From Desulfonatronum thiosulfatophilum (GTDB taxonomy: Bacteria; Desulfobacterota; Desulfovibrionia; Desulfovibrionales; Desulfonatronaceae), in contig NZ_FMXO01000005.1 in NCBI RefSeq assembly GCF_900104215.1, forward strand, positions 1 to 64,000: a stretch of DNA of 64,000 nt. Direction: 5' to 3'. A model generated the notes under the pieces. That model worked only from the letters and a program-made list of their open reading frames with translations, was not told the origin of the DNA and ran no database searches. Below are positions 14,244-22,464 of this stretch, in pieces (position 1 is the first letter of the stretch; each line of letters begins with the position of its first letter). A program made the translations under genes and the position numbers.

Positions 14244-14486
14244 GTGAGCAAGGCAGTCTGGAAAAACAATACAAGCTGGAAATCCGTTTGTTCACAACCC
14301 ATTTCCTTTCAAAAGATGTGCCGGGGCGTACACTTCAATACCTCAGTTATTTTGAGAAGGACCATTGCCGCCTGCGAACGGGGAATCAGTTTCACCTCCT
14401 TGTCACTAGCCTCGTGACAAACCAAATAATGTGAATTTTATCCAAGTACTGAAAAAATCACAAGGGGGCGGAAGGTGAGCCGTCAG
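14244..14486 (-). repeat. Tandem duplication, copy 2, including a dead VWA-gene start
   Basis: Matches copy 1 at an offset of 246-248 bp, for example AACAATACAAGCTGGAAA, CCGTTTGTTCA, CCTTTCAAAAG, GACCATTGCCGCCTGCGA, GTGAATTTTATC and AAAAATCACAAG. The start codon is changed to GTG, the ribosome binding site to GAAAGGAAAT, and the frame is not continued. Its right end is the true 3' end of the histidine kinase gene. Confidence 0.8.
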
Positions 14487-15873
14487 ATGGATCTCTGGGC
14501 AGAATGAAGTAGAAGTTGTTGCCCATTGGTGTCGGCTCATAACCCATTCGACCACCATGAAGTTCAATGATTTGACGGATAAAGAACAGCCCGTGACCCG
14601 TCCCCGGCTCATCATCGACATTGCCTGCCCGAAACCCCTCTTCAAACAGCATGTTCCGTTCATCTTCGGAGATGTGCGGGCCGGTGGAAAAGACATTCAG
14701 CTTGATGCCGTCACGCCCCTGACCGAAGAAGTTCGGCATATCCTGCCAGCCGTAGGAAATGAATTTGACCTCCCTGCCGCAAATATCCCTCACAGGAGCG
14801 GTATATTTCACCGCATTGGAAAAAAGGTTCGCATACACCTGGTTGATCAGGCCGACATCCACAACGACCTCTATTTCCTTGTCTGGGATTCCAGCCCATG
14901 CGATCTCGATGCCGCGGGCTTCAAACTCGGATTTGAAACGTTCTGTCTGCGGATCGATAATCTGACTCTTAAAGTTGCAGGTCCTTTTTTCCAGAACATA
15001 TCGACCCTGTTCAAAATGACTGCGACGCAACAACGTTTCCAAAAATAGACTGGTATTATCGTAGTGGCGCAGAATTTCCCGAAACTGATCCTGAAGCGCG
15101 TCATGTATATATGTCAGCCTGTTGTCCAGCAGCCGGCCATGGGCGGCATGCAGGGACGCAGCATCCTGGTGGGACGACATGGCGGAAAAATCACGGCTGA
15201 GTTCCCCCAGGGCATTGATGGTTCCCTCAAGACGACGATAGAACAGCTTGAAATACATGTTCGGAACAACCACGTTGTGGCCGATGTCCTTGACCAGGCT
15301 GCGGATGAAATGAAGGTGTTCCTGGTTCTTTTGGCTGATCATCTTGCTGTGCAGTTGAAAGCCGATCCGATTGGCATATTTTTCGAAAAAAAGGCGGTCG
15401 TGCTCGTTCAACGACTGTTCCGGAAATATGTCTAGAATGCCGATCAAGTTCCCGTCCAGCTTGAGCGGCAAGTAGTTCTGAAGCTCGATGTTGCCGTGAA
15501 TCGGCAGATAGTAATGACCGCCGTGAGCGGTGGGAGAAATAAAAAACGGGATGTCGGCAGCGGGTTTTGGTTGTCTGGAATCGTAGCAAACCCTGAAATG
15601 TTCGACCTTCTCCTCCAGAAACAGGTACAGCGTGCATTCCAAATCAAAAAAGACCTTTGGTACCAGGGTGCATACGGTCATCAGATCCCGAAAAGAGTCG
15701 AATTCCTGGGCCAGATCGAAAAAAACATTGAGCGCCGTGCTTTGCAGAGATGAGAAATTATATTCCGCGTAGTCGTCGATCTTTTCGAGGATGCGCCTTT
15801 GAATGGCCGATGCCCGTGAGTACTCAAGGCAGAGAGGTGCGTATTCCACAGATGCTCTTTCTGGCATGCACAA
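14458..15873 (-). CDS. Cytoplasmic GAF-domain sensor histidine kinase
   Basis: A 471-residue kinase with no membrane segment, so it should sense an internal signal or associate with other proteins. A GAF-like domain covers about 45-185 (FISPTAHGGHYYLPI, DGNLIGILDIF). The dimerisation region carries the likely phospho-acceptor His in VKDIGHNVVVPNMY (about 213). The ATP-binding domain has the N box NQVYANLFSNAVKYT, a D-G-like region, and the G box GTGHGLFFIRQIIELHGG. No response regulator gene adjoins it. The neighbouring downstream gene is the VWA/OmpA protein, with the duplicated segment between. Partner and signal are unknown. Confidence 0.85.
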   Translation of the reverse strand: MCMPERASVEYAPLCLEYSRASAIQRRILEKIDDYAEYNFSSLQSTALNVFFDLAQEFDSFRDLMTVCTLVPKVFFDLECTLYLFLEEKVEHFRVCYDSRQPKPAADIPFFISPTAHGGHYYLPIHGNIELQNYLPLKLDGNLIGILDIFPEQSLNEHDRLFFEKYANRIGFQLHSKMISQKNQEHLHFIRSLVKDIGHNVVVPNMYFKLFYRRLEGTINALGELSRDFSAMSSHQDAASLHAAHGRLLDNRLTYIHDALQDQFREILRHYDNTSLFLETLLRRSHFEQGRYVLEKRTCNFKSQIIDPQTERFKSEFEARGIEIAWAGIPDKEIEVVVDVGLINQVYANLFSNAVKYTAPVRDICGREVKFISYGWQDMPNFFGQGRDGIKLNVFSTGPHISEDERNMLFEEGFRAGNVDDEPGTGHGLFFIRQIIELHGGRMGYEPTPMGNNFYFILPRDPSDGSPSAPL

Positions 15874-16054
15874 CTTCCGGAGTTAGTGTAATTCTGCATT
15901 ATGATCAGGCGGCGACACACTGACTCAGCAACGACCTTCAGTGATACGAAAACGATCATACGGAGAAAATTCATCGCAAACAAGACATATTTTTTTGCCG
16001 GAATTTTTCCGGCATTGAATTGGTGGAGATACATCTGAAGGGCTGAATAAGGGC

Positions 16055-16083
16055 GCCTTCCATTCTTTACAAGAATGGAAGGC
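16055..16083. promoter_or_regulatory. Perfect 13-bp inverted repeat upstream of the NAD operon
   Basis: GCCTTCCATTCTT, spacer TAC, AAGAATGGAAGGC, ending 53 bp before the nadC start and about 180 bp upstream of the divergent kinase gene. There is no T-run on either side, so it is not a standard terminator. It may be a repressor site or an mRNA hairpin. Confidence 0.55.
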
Positions 16084-16136
16084 CTGTCGTAGTGAATATG
16101 AGGAGGATGTTTGGCATTGAACGCCAGGTGAGCGAT

Positions 16137-17033
16137 ATGAACAACCAATCATTGTTTGACTCATTTTTTCACGAAAAGTCCTTGTCGTTTCTGGACAGAC
16201 TCATCCAGCTCAGCCTGGACGAGGACGGAAAGGATTTGACGTCCATGGCTCTTTTTTCTGAGAATGAGCAGGCAGAGGCCGGCATTAAGGTCAAGCAGGA
16301 TACCCTTGTTGTCGGCCTGCCCATTGTGCCCATGATCCTTGGGCGTTTTCCAGGTCATGTCCGCATTGAATTTGTCGTGTCTGAAGGGGCGCATGTCCCT
16401 GCAGGGACCCATGTCGTCAAATTTCAGGGGTCCGCGACGACACTGCTCAAGGCGGAACGGGTGATTCTCAATTTCATCGGGCGGCTGTCCGGCATCGCCA
16501 ATCTGACACGGACATTTTGTGAGAAAATTGCCGGCTCCGGGGTGCGATTGCTGGATACTCGGAAAACAACCCCCGGCCTGCGGTACCCGGAAAAGTACGC
16601 CGTGGCCATGGGCGGTGGAACCAATCATCGGCTAGATTTGAGTGAAATGTTGATGCTCAAGGACAATCATATCGACAGGGCCGGGGGGATAACCCCGGCG
16701 GTGCGCCTTCTTCTCGCCGCTTACGACCCCTGTCCGCCCATCGAGGTGGAATGCAGGACTCTGGCGGAGGTCGCGGAAGCTGCTGCCCTGCCTGTGCAGC
16801 GAATCATGCTGGACAACATGAGCCGCGATGAAATGGCGCGGGCTCTGGCCATGATTCCCCCCGGGATGGAAACGGAGATCAGCGGCGGGGTCAAACTGGA
16901 AACCATCGCCGAACTGGCGGCACTGGGCCCAACATTCATTTCCGCCGGCGCACTAACCCATTCCGCCACCTGCGCGGACATCAGCATGGACATCTATCCC
17001 GTGTCCGAAAAAGTGAACTCAAACGGAAGTTGA
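16137..17033 (+). CDS. nadC: Nicotinate-nucleotide diphosphorylase (quinolinate phosphoribosyltransferase)
   Basis: Converts quinolinate and PRPP to nicotinate mononucleotide, the last dedicated step of de novo NAD synthesis before the common pathway. Landmarks in the 298 residues are LDEDGKDLTSMALF near the N-terminus, LKAERVILNFIGRLSGIAN, LLDTRKTTPGLRYPEKYAV (quinolinate-binding Arg/Lys), GGGTNHRLDLSEMLMLKDNHI, the acid IEVECRTLAE, IMLDNMS, and EISGGV near the end. The ATG at 16137 is favoured by AGGTGA 5 bases upstream; an ATG at 16107 behind AGGAGG is a possible longer start. It heads a nadC-nadA-nadB-UPF0280 cluster. Confidence 0.95.
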   Translation: MNNQSLFDSFFHEKSLSFLDRLIQLSLDEDGKDLTSMALFSENEQAEAGIKVKQDTLVVGLPIVPMILGRFPGHVRIEFVVSEGAHVPAGTHVVKFQGSATTLLKAERVILNFIGRLSGIANLTRTFCEKIAGSGVRLLDTRKTTPGLRYPEKYAVAMGGGTNHRLDLSEMLMLKDNHIDRAGGITPAVRLLLAAYDPCPPIEVECRTLAEVAEAAALPVQRIMLDNMSRDEMARALAMIPPGMETEISGGVKLETIAELAALGPTFISAGALTHSATCADISMDIYPVSEKVNSNGS

Positions 17034-17163
17034 TAAATTTAAAGAACTCAGCTGATGTTCGAGTAACTGCTAAAAAAGGTCGGCATCCAGGCCATGCTTG
17101 CACTATTATCGAGCAGTTGCATGACGAATTTTCGCTCTTCTTTTCAATCCCAAGGATCGTTGA

Positions 17164-18198
17164 ATGAATAACCATATATCCGAACGAATCACGGCGCTTC
17201 GCCAACAGCTCGGCTCATCCCTGGCCATTCTCGGTCATCATTATCAAAGCGACGAGGTTGTTCAGCACGTGGACTTCCAGGGCGATTCCCTGGAGCTGGC
17301 GCGGAAGATACCGGATTTGGACGCCAAGTATATCGTCTTCTGCGGCGTTTCCTTCATGGCCGAGACGGCGGCCCTGCTGGCCACGAAAGAACAGTCCGTC
17401 CTGATACCTGATCCAAAGGCCCACTGCTGCATGGCCGGTACGGCGCCGACTCAGCGGGTGGCCAAGGTCCTGCAGGAAATTACCGACCTTGGGCGCAAAG
17501 TGATTCCTCTGGCGTATGTCAATTCCACGGTGGGCGTGAAGGCGCTGTGCGGCGAGTATGGCGGCAGCGTGTGCACGTCGGCCAATGCCGCGATCATGCT
17601 GGACTGGGCCATGGGCCAGGGAGACTGCGTCCTTTTCCTGCCGGACAAGAACCTGGGGATGAATACCGCTGATCTGCTGCGCATTCCGGTGCAGGAGCGG
17701 GCCGTACTGAATGTGCGGGACAAGGACGGCCTTTTGGACTCGGATTCCCTTTCCAGAAAGCTTCTGCTTTGGCCGGGAGTCTGCGCGATCCATTTTCGGC
17801 TCAAGCCCGAGGATGTCCGGCTTGTTCAGGAAGACGATCCCCGCCCCCTGGTGTTCGTGCATCCGGAATGCGAGCCCGGCGTTGTCGCCCTGGCGAATGT
17901 GTCGGCCTCCACTTCCGGGATCATCCGGGCTGTCCGGGAAGCGTCGCCGGGCGCGACGATCTACATCGGCACCGAGGACAATCTTGTCCTGCGGCTGGCA
18001 AGGCTGAATCCAGACAAGCATATCTATCCATTGGGAGCCGGGTATTGCAGCGCCATGCTGAAGATAACCGAAGCAAGACTCCTGAGCACACTTGAAAATC
18101 TTGACGAGCATGCGGCGGTGCGGGTGGATTCCGCCATCGCCCCCAAGGCCCGCAAGGCCCTGGAAACCATGCTGGACGTCATGGCGAGCAGAAAATGA
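17164..18198 (+). CDS. nadA: Quinolinate synthase A
   Basis: [4Fe-4S] enzyme that condenses iminoaspartate with dihydroxyacetone phosphate to quinolinate. The 344 residues carry the early substrate motif LGHHYQSDEVVQ and FCGVSFMAETAA. The three expected cluster ligands are Cys137 (GGSVCTSANA), Cys235 (VHPEC) and Cys294 (GAGYCSAML). It follows nadC after 130 bp without an obvious terminator and overlaps nadB by 4 bases (ATGA), consistent with channelling unstable iminoaspartate from NadB. Confidence 0.96.
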   Translation: MNNHISERITALRQQLGSSLAILGHHYQSDEVVQHVDFQGDSLELARKIPDLDAKYIVFCGVSFMAETAALLATKEQSVLIPDPKAHCCMAGTAPTQRVAKVLQEITDLGRKVIPLAYVNSTVGVKALCGEYGGSVCTSANAAIMLDWAMGQGDCVLFLPDKNLGMNTADLLRIPVQERAVLNVRDKDGLLDSDSLSRKLLLWPGVCAIHFRLKPEDVRLVQEDDPRPLVFVHPECEPGVVALANVSASTSGIIRAVREASPGATIYIGTEDNLVLRLARLNPDKHIYPLGAGYCSAMLKITEARLLSTLENLDEHAAVRVDSAIAPKARKALETMLDVMASRK

Positions 18199-19778
18199 TC
18201 GATACTGTCGAGACACGAGCCCTGGTCATCGGCTCCGGGATTGCCGGTTGCGTCGCGGCGCTGACCATCGCCGAGGCCGGCGTGGATGTAGTGTTGATCT
18301 GTGCTGGTCGCCAGCTGGACGACGGGAACACGGCCCTGGCCCAGGGGGGGATTGTCTACCGCGGGCTTGGGGATTCCGCGCAGCTGATGGCCAAGGACAT
18401 CATCACCGCGGGCTGGGAGTTGAACTATCCCCGCGCCGTGCGGTTTCTTTGCCGCAAGGGGCCGGAAGTCCTGAACAAGATTTTTCTGGAAAAACTGGCC
18501 GTGCCCTTTGCCCGTGAAGAGCACGGGGAATACCACCTGACCATGGAAGGCGGTCACAGTCGGCCTCGAATCCTCTACAGCGCGGACTATACCGGGCGTG
18601 TGATCATGGACAGCCTGATCGTGGCCGTACGCAAGAATCCGCACATCCGCGTGATGACCGAAATGACGGCCATCGACGTCCTGACCACCCACCATCACAG
18701 TCATTCCCTGGAAATACGCTACCAGATCGAGAACCAGTGCGTCGGGGCGTACGTGCTTGAACATTCCACGGGAATCGTCCGGCGTTTTCTGGCGGATTAC
18801 ACGGTTCTGGCCACGGGCGGGATCGGCCAGATCTACCTGAACACCACCAATACTTCGGGCTCGCTGGGCTCGGGTTTTGCCATGGCCCACCGCGCCGGGG
18901 CCAGGCTGATGAACCATGAATACATCCAGTTTCACCCGACATCCCTGTTTCACCGCAGTCCGCGCAAGTTCCTGATTTCCGAGGCAGTGCGCGGCGAGGG
19001 CGCGAAACTGGTCAACGTTCACGGCCATGCCTTCATGGCGGATTATGATCCCCGGGCTGATCTGGCTCCCCGGGACATTGTGACCAGGGCCATTGTCGAT
19101 GAGATGCTCAAGACCGGCGAGGACTTTGTCTATCTTGACGCAGCGAACTACATCGACACCGATATCGCGCAGCGCTTTCCGACCATTCATCAGAAATGCC
19201 TGGAAGGCGGGGTCGACATGGCCAAGGAACCCATCCCGGTTGTCCCGGCTGCCCATTACTTCTGTGGGGGCATTCTGGTGGATCAGCAGGGGCGGACCAC
19301 CATCGAACGGCTCTATGCGGGCGGCGAGTGCGCGTGCACCGGAGTTCACGGAGCCAATCGCCTGGCGAGCACTTCGCTGCTGGAAGGATTGGTGTGGGGG
19401 CACGCCATCGGGCAGGATATCGCGTTGCGCGTGAAGCGCAACGCCATGCTGAACAACCGGTTGAAGTCCTCCATCGCTCCGTGGTTCGCCCTGGGGCATC
19501 GCCAGAACGAGGACCCGGTACTCGTGAGTCAGGATTGGGCGACCATCAAGCATACCATGTGGAACTACGTGGGCATCAAGCGGACCACGCCCCGCCTGAA
19601 ACGCGCTTTCGACGACCTGCGCGACCTGAACAAACGCCTGCACTCCTTCTACAAGGAAACCCAAATTTCCAAATCTCTGGTGGATCTGTTCCACGGCTGC
19701 CAGACGGCCTACATCATTACGACGGCGGCCATGCGCAATCCCCAGAGCAAGGGATGCCATTACCGGGATGACACGTAG
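18195..19778 (+). CDS. nadB: L-aspartate oxidase
   Basis: FAD enzyme that oxidises L-aspartate to iminoaspartate, the substrate for NadA. The 527 residues have the FAD-binding VIGSGIAGCVAALTIAEAG at 10-28, the AQGGIV segment near 50, and the succinate-dehydrogenase-family signature TLYAGGECACTGVHGANRL-like region (LYAGGECACTGVHGANRLA). HTP-type residues are present in YIQFHPTSLF. In anaerobes the electron acceptor is probably fumarate or a quinone rather than oxygen. The ATG overlaps the nadA stop, suggesting coupled translation. Confidence 0.95.
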   Translation: MIDTVETRALVIGSGIAGCVAALTIAEAGVDVVLICAGRQLDDGNTALAQGGIVYRGLGDSAQLMAKDIITAGWELNYPRAVRFLCRKGPEVLNKIFLEKLAVPFAREEHGEYHLTMEGGHSRPRILYSADYTGRVIMDSLIVAVRKNPHIRVMTEMTAIDVLTTHHHSHSLEIRYQIENQCVGAYVLEHSTGIVRRFLADYTVLATGGIGQIYLNTTNTSGSLGSGFAMAHRAGARLMNHEYIQFHPTSLFHRSPRKFLISEAVRGEGAKLVNVHGHAFMADYDPRADLAPRDIVTRAIVDEMLKTGEDFVYLDAANYIDTDIAQRFPTIHQKCLEGGVDMAKEPIPVVPAAHYFCGGILVDQQGRTTIERLYAGGECACTGVHGANRLASTSLLEGLVWGHAIGQDIALRVKRNAMLNNRLKSSIAPWFALGHRQNEDPVLVSQDWATIKHTMWNYVGIKRTTPRLKRAFDDLRDLNKRLHSFYKETQISKSLVDLFHGCQTAYIITTAAMRNPQSKGCHYRDDT

Positions 19779-19812
19779 CGTGATCCGCACGTTGCGCCTG
19801 AACTTGTGAACC

Positions 19813-20580
19813 ATGGCTGAACAGTTTCCTTCCCCTCCGCATCTCTCTTCATGGAGAAGTTACCGTGGTCGGTGCCGGCCGGGACCAGGGGAAGTAGGAT
19901 TCCAAGTGGTGGTGGCGCAGACGGATCTGTGGGTTGTCGCTGAAAGCGACTTGCGCAGGGAAGTGCTGCAGGCCGTGAATGACTGCCGCGGACAACTGGA
20001 GGCGCACATCGCGGTCCAACCCGAATTCGCGACCAGCCTTGAGCCCGTGGACGTCAAGTCTTCTGTTCCAGCCGTCATCCAGGCCATGGCCAAGGCTGGT
20101 CGGATCTGCAACGTTGGCCCAATGGCCGCCGTGGCCGGGTCCGTGGCGCAATGGGTAGCCGAACGATGCGCGTCACGGAGTCCGAACCTCATCGTGGAGA
20201 ATGGCGGAGATCTTTACCTGCAATCGACCCGGGAGCGCATTGTCGGCCTGCTTGCGGTTCCCAAAAGCGAAATGAGCATGGGATTACGTTTAATGCCTGA
20301 GGATTTCCCTTGTTCACTTTGCTCATCATCAGCAACCATCGGCCATTCCCTGAGCTTCGGCCAAGCCGACCTGGTGGTGACGCGCTCCAAAAACGCCGCC
20401 CTGGCCGACGCCGCGGCCACCGCCCTTGGCAACATGCTGCAGTCGCCCGGGGAGATGTCCCGGGTCATGGATCAGGCCAAACGTTTCGCCAGACATGGCT
20501 TGGACGGGGTCTTCGCCCAGTGCGGGGACCAGGTGGGCGTTTGGGGCAAGATGGACTTGGTTTGCCTTGAGTCGACGTAA
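19813..20580 (+). CDS. UPF0280 family protein (ApbE-like fold)
   Basis: A 255-residue member of UPF0280, a family of unproven function related to the flavin transferase ApbE. Its hallmarks are present: VGPMAAVAGSVAQWVAERC (about 101-119), LIVENGGDLYLQS (about 125-137) and SLSFGQADLVVTRSKNAALADAAATALGN. The gene follows nadB by 34 bp on the same strand and is probably co-transcribed. Proximity to NAD synthesis hints at a link with flavin or redox-cofactor chemistry, as a hypothesis only. The extreme N-terminus is Arg/Pro-rich and variable; a later start is possible. Confidence 0.85.
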   Translation: MAEQFPSPPHLSSWRSYRGRCRPGPGEVGFQVVVAQTDLWVVAESDLRREVLQAVNDCRGQLEAHIAVQPEFATSLEPVDVKSSVPAVIQAMAKAGRICNVGPMAAVAGSVAQWVAERCASRSPNLIVENGGDLYLQSTRERIVGLLAVPKSEMSMGLRLMPEDFPCSLCSSSATIGHSLSFGQADLVVTRSKNAALADAAATALGNMLQSPGEMSRVMDQAKRFARHGLDGVFAQCGDQVGVWGKMDLVCLEST

Positions 20581-20591
20581 CAAGCCAAGCC

Positions 20592-22274
20592 TCAGCTGAC
20601 TTGATCCAATGTCCCTTCCTCTTCGGGCATGATTTCCAGCAGATCGTGCTTCAGGGCCCAATGCAGGCAGAAGCGAACGGTTGCCTGGTCAATCTGGGGA
20701 AAGAGCCGGTCCATTTTCATCACCAATTCAGCAAAGGTCACTGGCTTGCGGGCGCAAAAAAGGATCTGCCTGATGGCCTCCGGCGTGACCAGATCTTCCA
20801 ACCCGGCATAGATCACCGGAAAATCCCGACCCGAATAGATTTTTTCGCCAATGCGCGAGCAACGCAGTCTTGTTTGCGCGTCCATGGTTGAATGGTGAAA
20901 GCCGGCAAAAATTCCGGCATAGGGAAGCTCCAGGGGACGGGCGAAGACTTTTCCGGGCAAGGGGGCGACCTCCTGCTCCCAAAGGTGATCCCAAAGCGCA
21001 AGATGTTGCCGGATCAGATCCGGCCAGGAGTAATGGGTTCTGACGTGGAGTTCGGCCCGCCGGCCCATGTCGCGGCGTAGCTCGGGGTTGTCGATCAGCC
21101 GTCTCAGGGCTTCGGCCAGTGCAGGTACAAGGACCGCCGTTTGTTGCGCCAGGAGAAACTGGACCTCGTAATCCGGGATCAAGCCGGAAAGCATGTCGAT
21201 GTCGTCTGAATCCTTTGGCCCGATGGTGGGAATCAAATATCCGGTCTGTTCATGGAGAACGATGTCCCGGTACCCGCTGTAATCGGCGGCGATGACCGGC
21301 AGTCCGGCCAGACCGGCCTCCAGGAGGGTCAGCCCGAAGGTTTCCTGAGGATTGTCCGCCAGGGAAATGAAGATGTCCGCCGCGGTATAGAGTTCCTGCT
21401 TGAGCTCATCGTCGGGACGGGGAATGAGCCGGATGGGAAGCCCGACGTTGCGGGCCAGGGCGGAAAATGTTTCGGGAAAGTCGTCCCGCGGCTCGACCCA
21501 GCCGGCTATCACAAGCAGTACCCGGGAGTCTTTTTTCGGAGCAATCCGCTGCCATGCCCGGAGCAGGGGCAACAGGTCCATTTTGGCATGGGGCGAAATT
21601 CTGCCCAGCACCAGCATTACGCAGGTCTCGTCGGACGCCTTCAGGCCGTCTCTGCCCTTGCGGCGAATGGCCTCGTGGGGAGCTGGCGTGCTAGGAGGCT
21701 TCATGCCCAGAGGGATGACGGACACCTCGGGCTGCGGGAACCGGTGCGCATCCAGCTCGAAATGCCGGCGCAGATGGGTGAAATAGGCCTGCACGGCGCC
21801 TTTTCCGGCACGTGACGTGGCGATGATCCCGTCGCGGGCCGTGCATCCGGACCAGAGGTGGGCCAGGAATTGGGCCGGGTATCCGGGATAACTCAGGGAA
21901 TGAGTGACGCTGGTGACGGGAAAGAGGTCGTCGGAATAGGCGTTGCGCAATCGGGCCAGGGCAGGGGGGTGGTTGATGCAGTCCGAAAGATGGAAGCAGT
22001 GATAGCCATTGGTCCGCAGGGCTTTCGGCAATTCATGGCGCAGGAAAAAGCGGACATGACCGTTATTCAGAAAGCCTGGATATCGTTGCCTGAAAATCTC
22101 CTCGGTCTGCTGTACTTCTCTGGGCGTGGCAAGAAAGAAATGGTAGGCGTCAAACGGATCGAGATCAAAAAGGGCCGACAGAAACTGCTCATTCGCCACC
22201 CTGCGGCCCCAGATCGCCCCGGATTCGAGAAACGGATCCAATGTCCCCCAGATGCGGGGCTGTGTTTTCGTCAT
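20592..22274 (-). CDS. Glycosyltransferase family 4 protein
   Basis: Predicted GT-B fold sugar transferase using a nucleotide sugar. The N-terminal domain (about 1-200) has CTARDGIIATSRAGKGAV. The C-terminal GT1 domain has VLGRISPHAKMDLLPLLRAW, the end of a Rossmann strand VLLVIAGW, and the donor-binding ADNPQETFGLTLLEAGLAGLPVIAADYSGYRDIV with the conserved E-x7-E-like acids. An extra 90 or so residues follow after about 470, with no recognised domain. The start is uncertain: the ATG at 22274 lacks a ribosome binding site, and a TTG at 22289 has GAGG 5-6 bases upstream. The longer frame to 22388 encodes an Arg-Leu repeat from a hexanucleotide tract. Acceptor and sugar are unknown. Confidence 0.85.
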   Translation of the reverse strand: MTKTQPRIWGTLDPFLESGAIWGRRVANEQFLSALFDLDPFDAYHFFLATPREVQQTEEIFRQRYPGFLNNGHVRFFLRHELPKALRTNGYHCFHLSDCINHPPALARLRNAYSDDLFPVTSVTHSLSYPGYPAQFLAHLWSGCTARDGIIATSRAGKGAVQAYFTHLRRHFELDAHRFPQPEVSVIPLGMKPPSTPAPHEAIRRKGRDGLKASDETCVMLVLGRISPHAKMDLLPLLRAWQRIAPKKDSRVLLVIAGWVEPRDDFPETFSALARNVGLPIRLIPRPDDELKQELYTAADIFISLADNPQETFGLTLLEAGLAGLPVIAADYSGYRDIVLHEQTGYLIPTIGPKDSDDIDMLSGLIPDYEVQFLLAQQTAVLVPALAEALRRLIDNPELRRDMGRRAELHVRTHYSWPDLIRQHLALWDHLWEQEVAPLPGKVFARPLELPYAGIFAGFHHSTMDAQTRLRCSRIGEKIYSGRDFPVIYAGLEDLVTPEAIRQILFCARKPVTFAELVMKMDRLFPQIDQATVRFCLHWALKHDLLEIMPEEEGTLDQVS

Positions 22275-22362
22275 GGAAGCGTCTTTGGTCAAACGAACCT
22301 CGGCAAATTCTGAACTTACCGCCCCTATTGCCAACTTCCCAGATAAACAACGAATCTCTTCT

Positions 22363-22391
22363 AATCGCAATCGCAATCGCAATCGCAATCG
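22363..22391. repeat. Hexanucleotide tandem repeat, (AATCGC) about 4.8 copies
   Basis: AATCGC repeated at 22363-22391, in the 5' region of the glycosyltransferase gene. On the minus strand it would read as alternating Arg-Leu. A six-base unit cannot shift frame but could alter spacing to a promoter. Confidence 0.8.
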
Positions 22392-22464
22392 TGTCTACTC
22401 ACCTGAGGAAGTCGCGCTGGACTCTCCGACCTCGCAAGTTCCACCCCGCTTCCTCCCCTCGTAA

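Noticed and set aside
18024-19814. A 596-codon minus-strand frame
   Set aside because: It is antisense to nadA and nadB. High GC with codon bias creates such long mirror frames.
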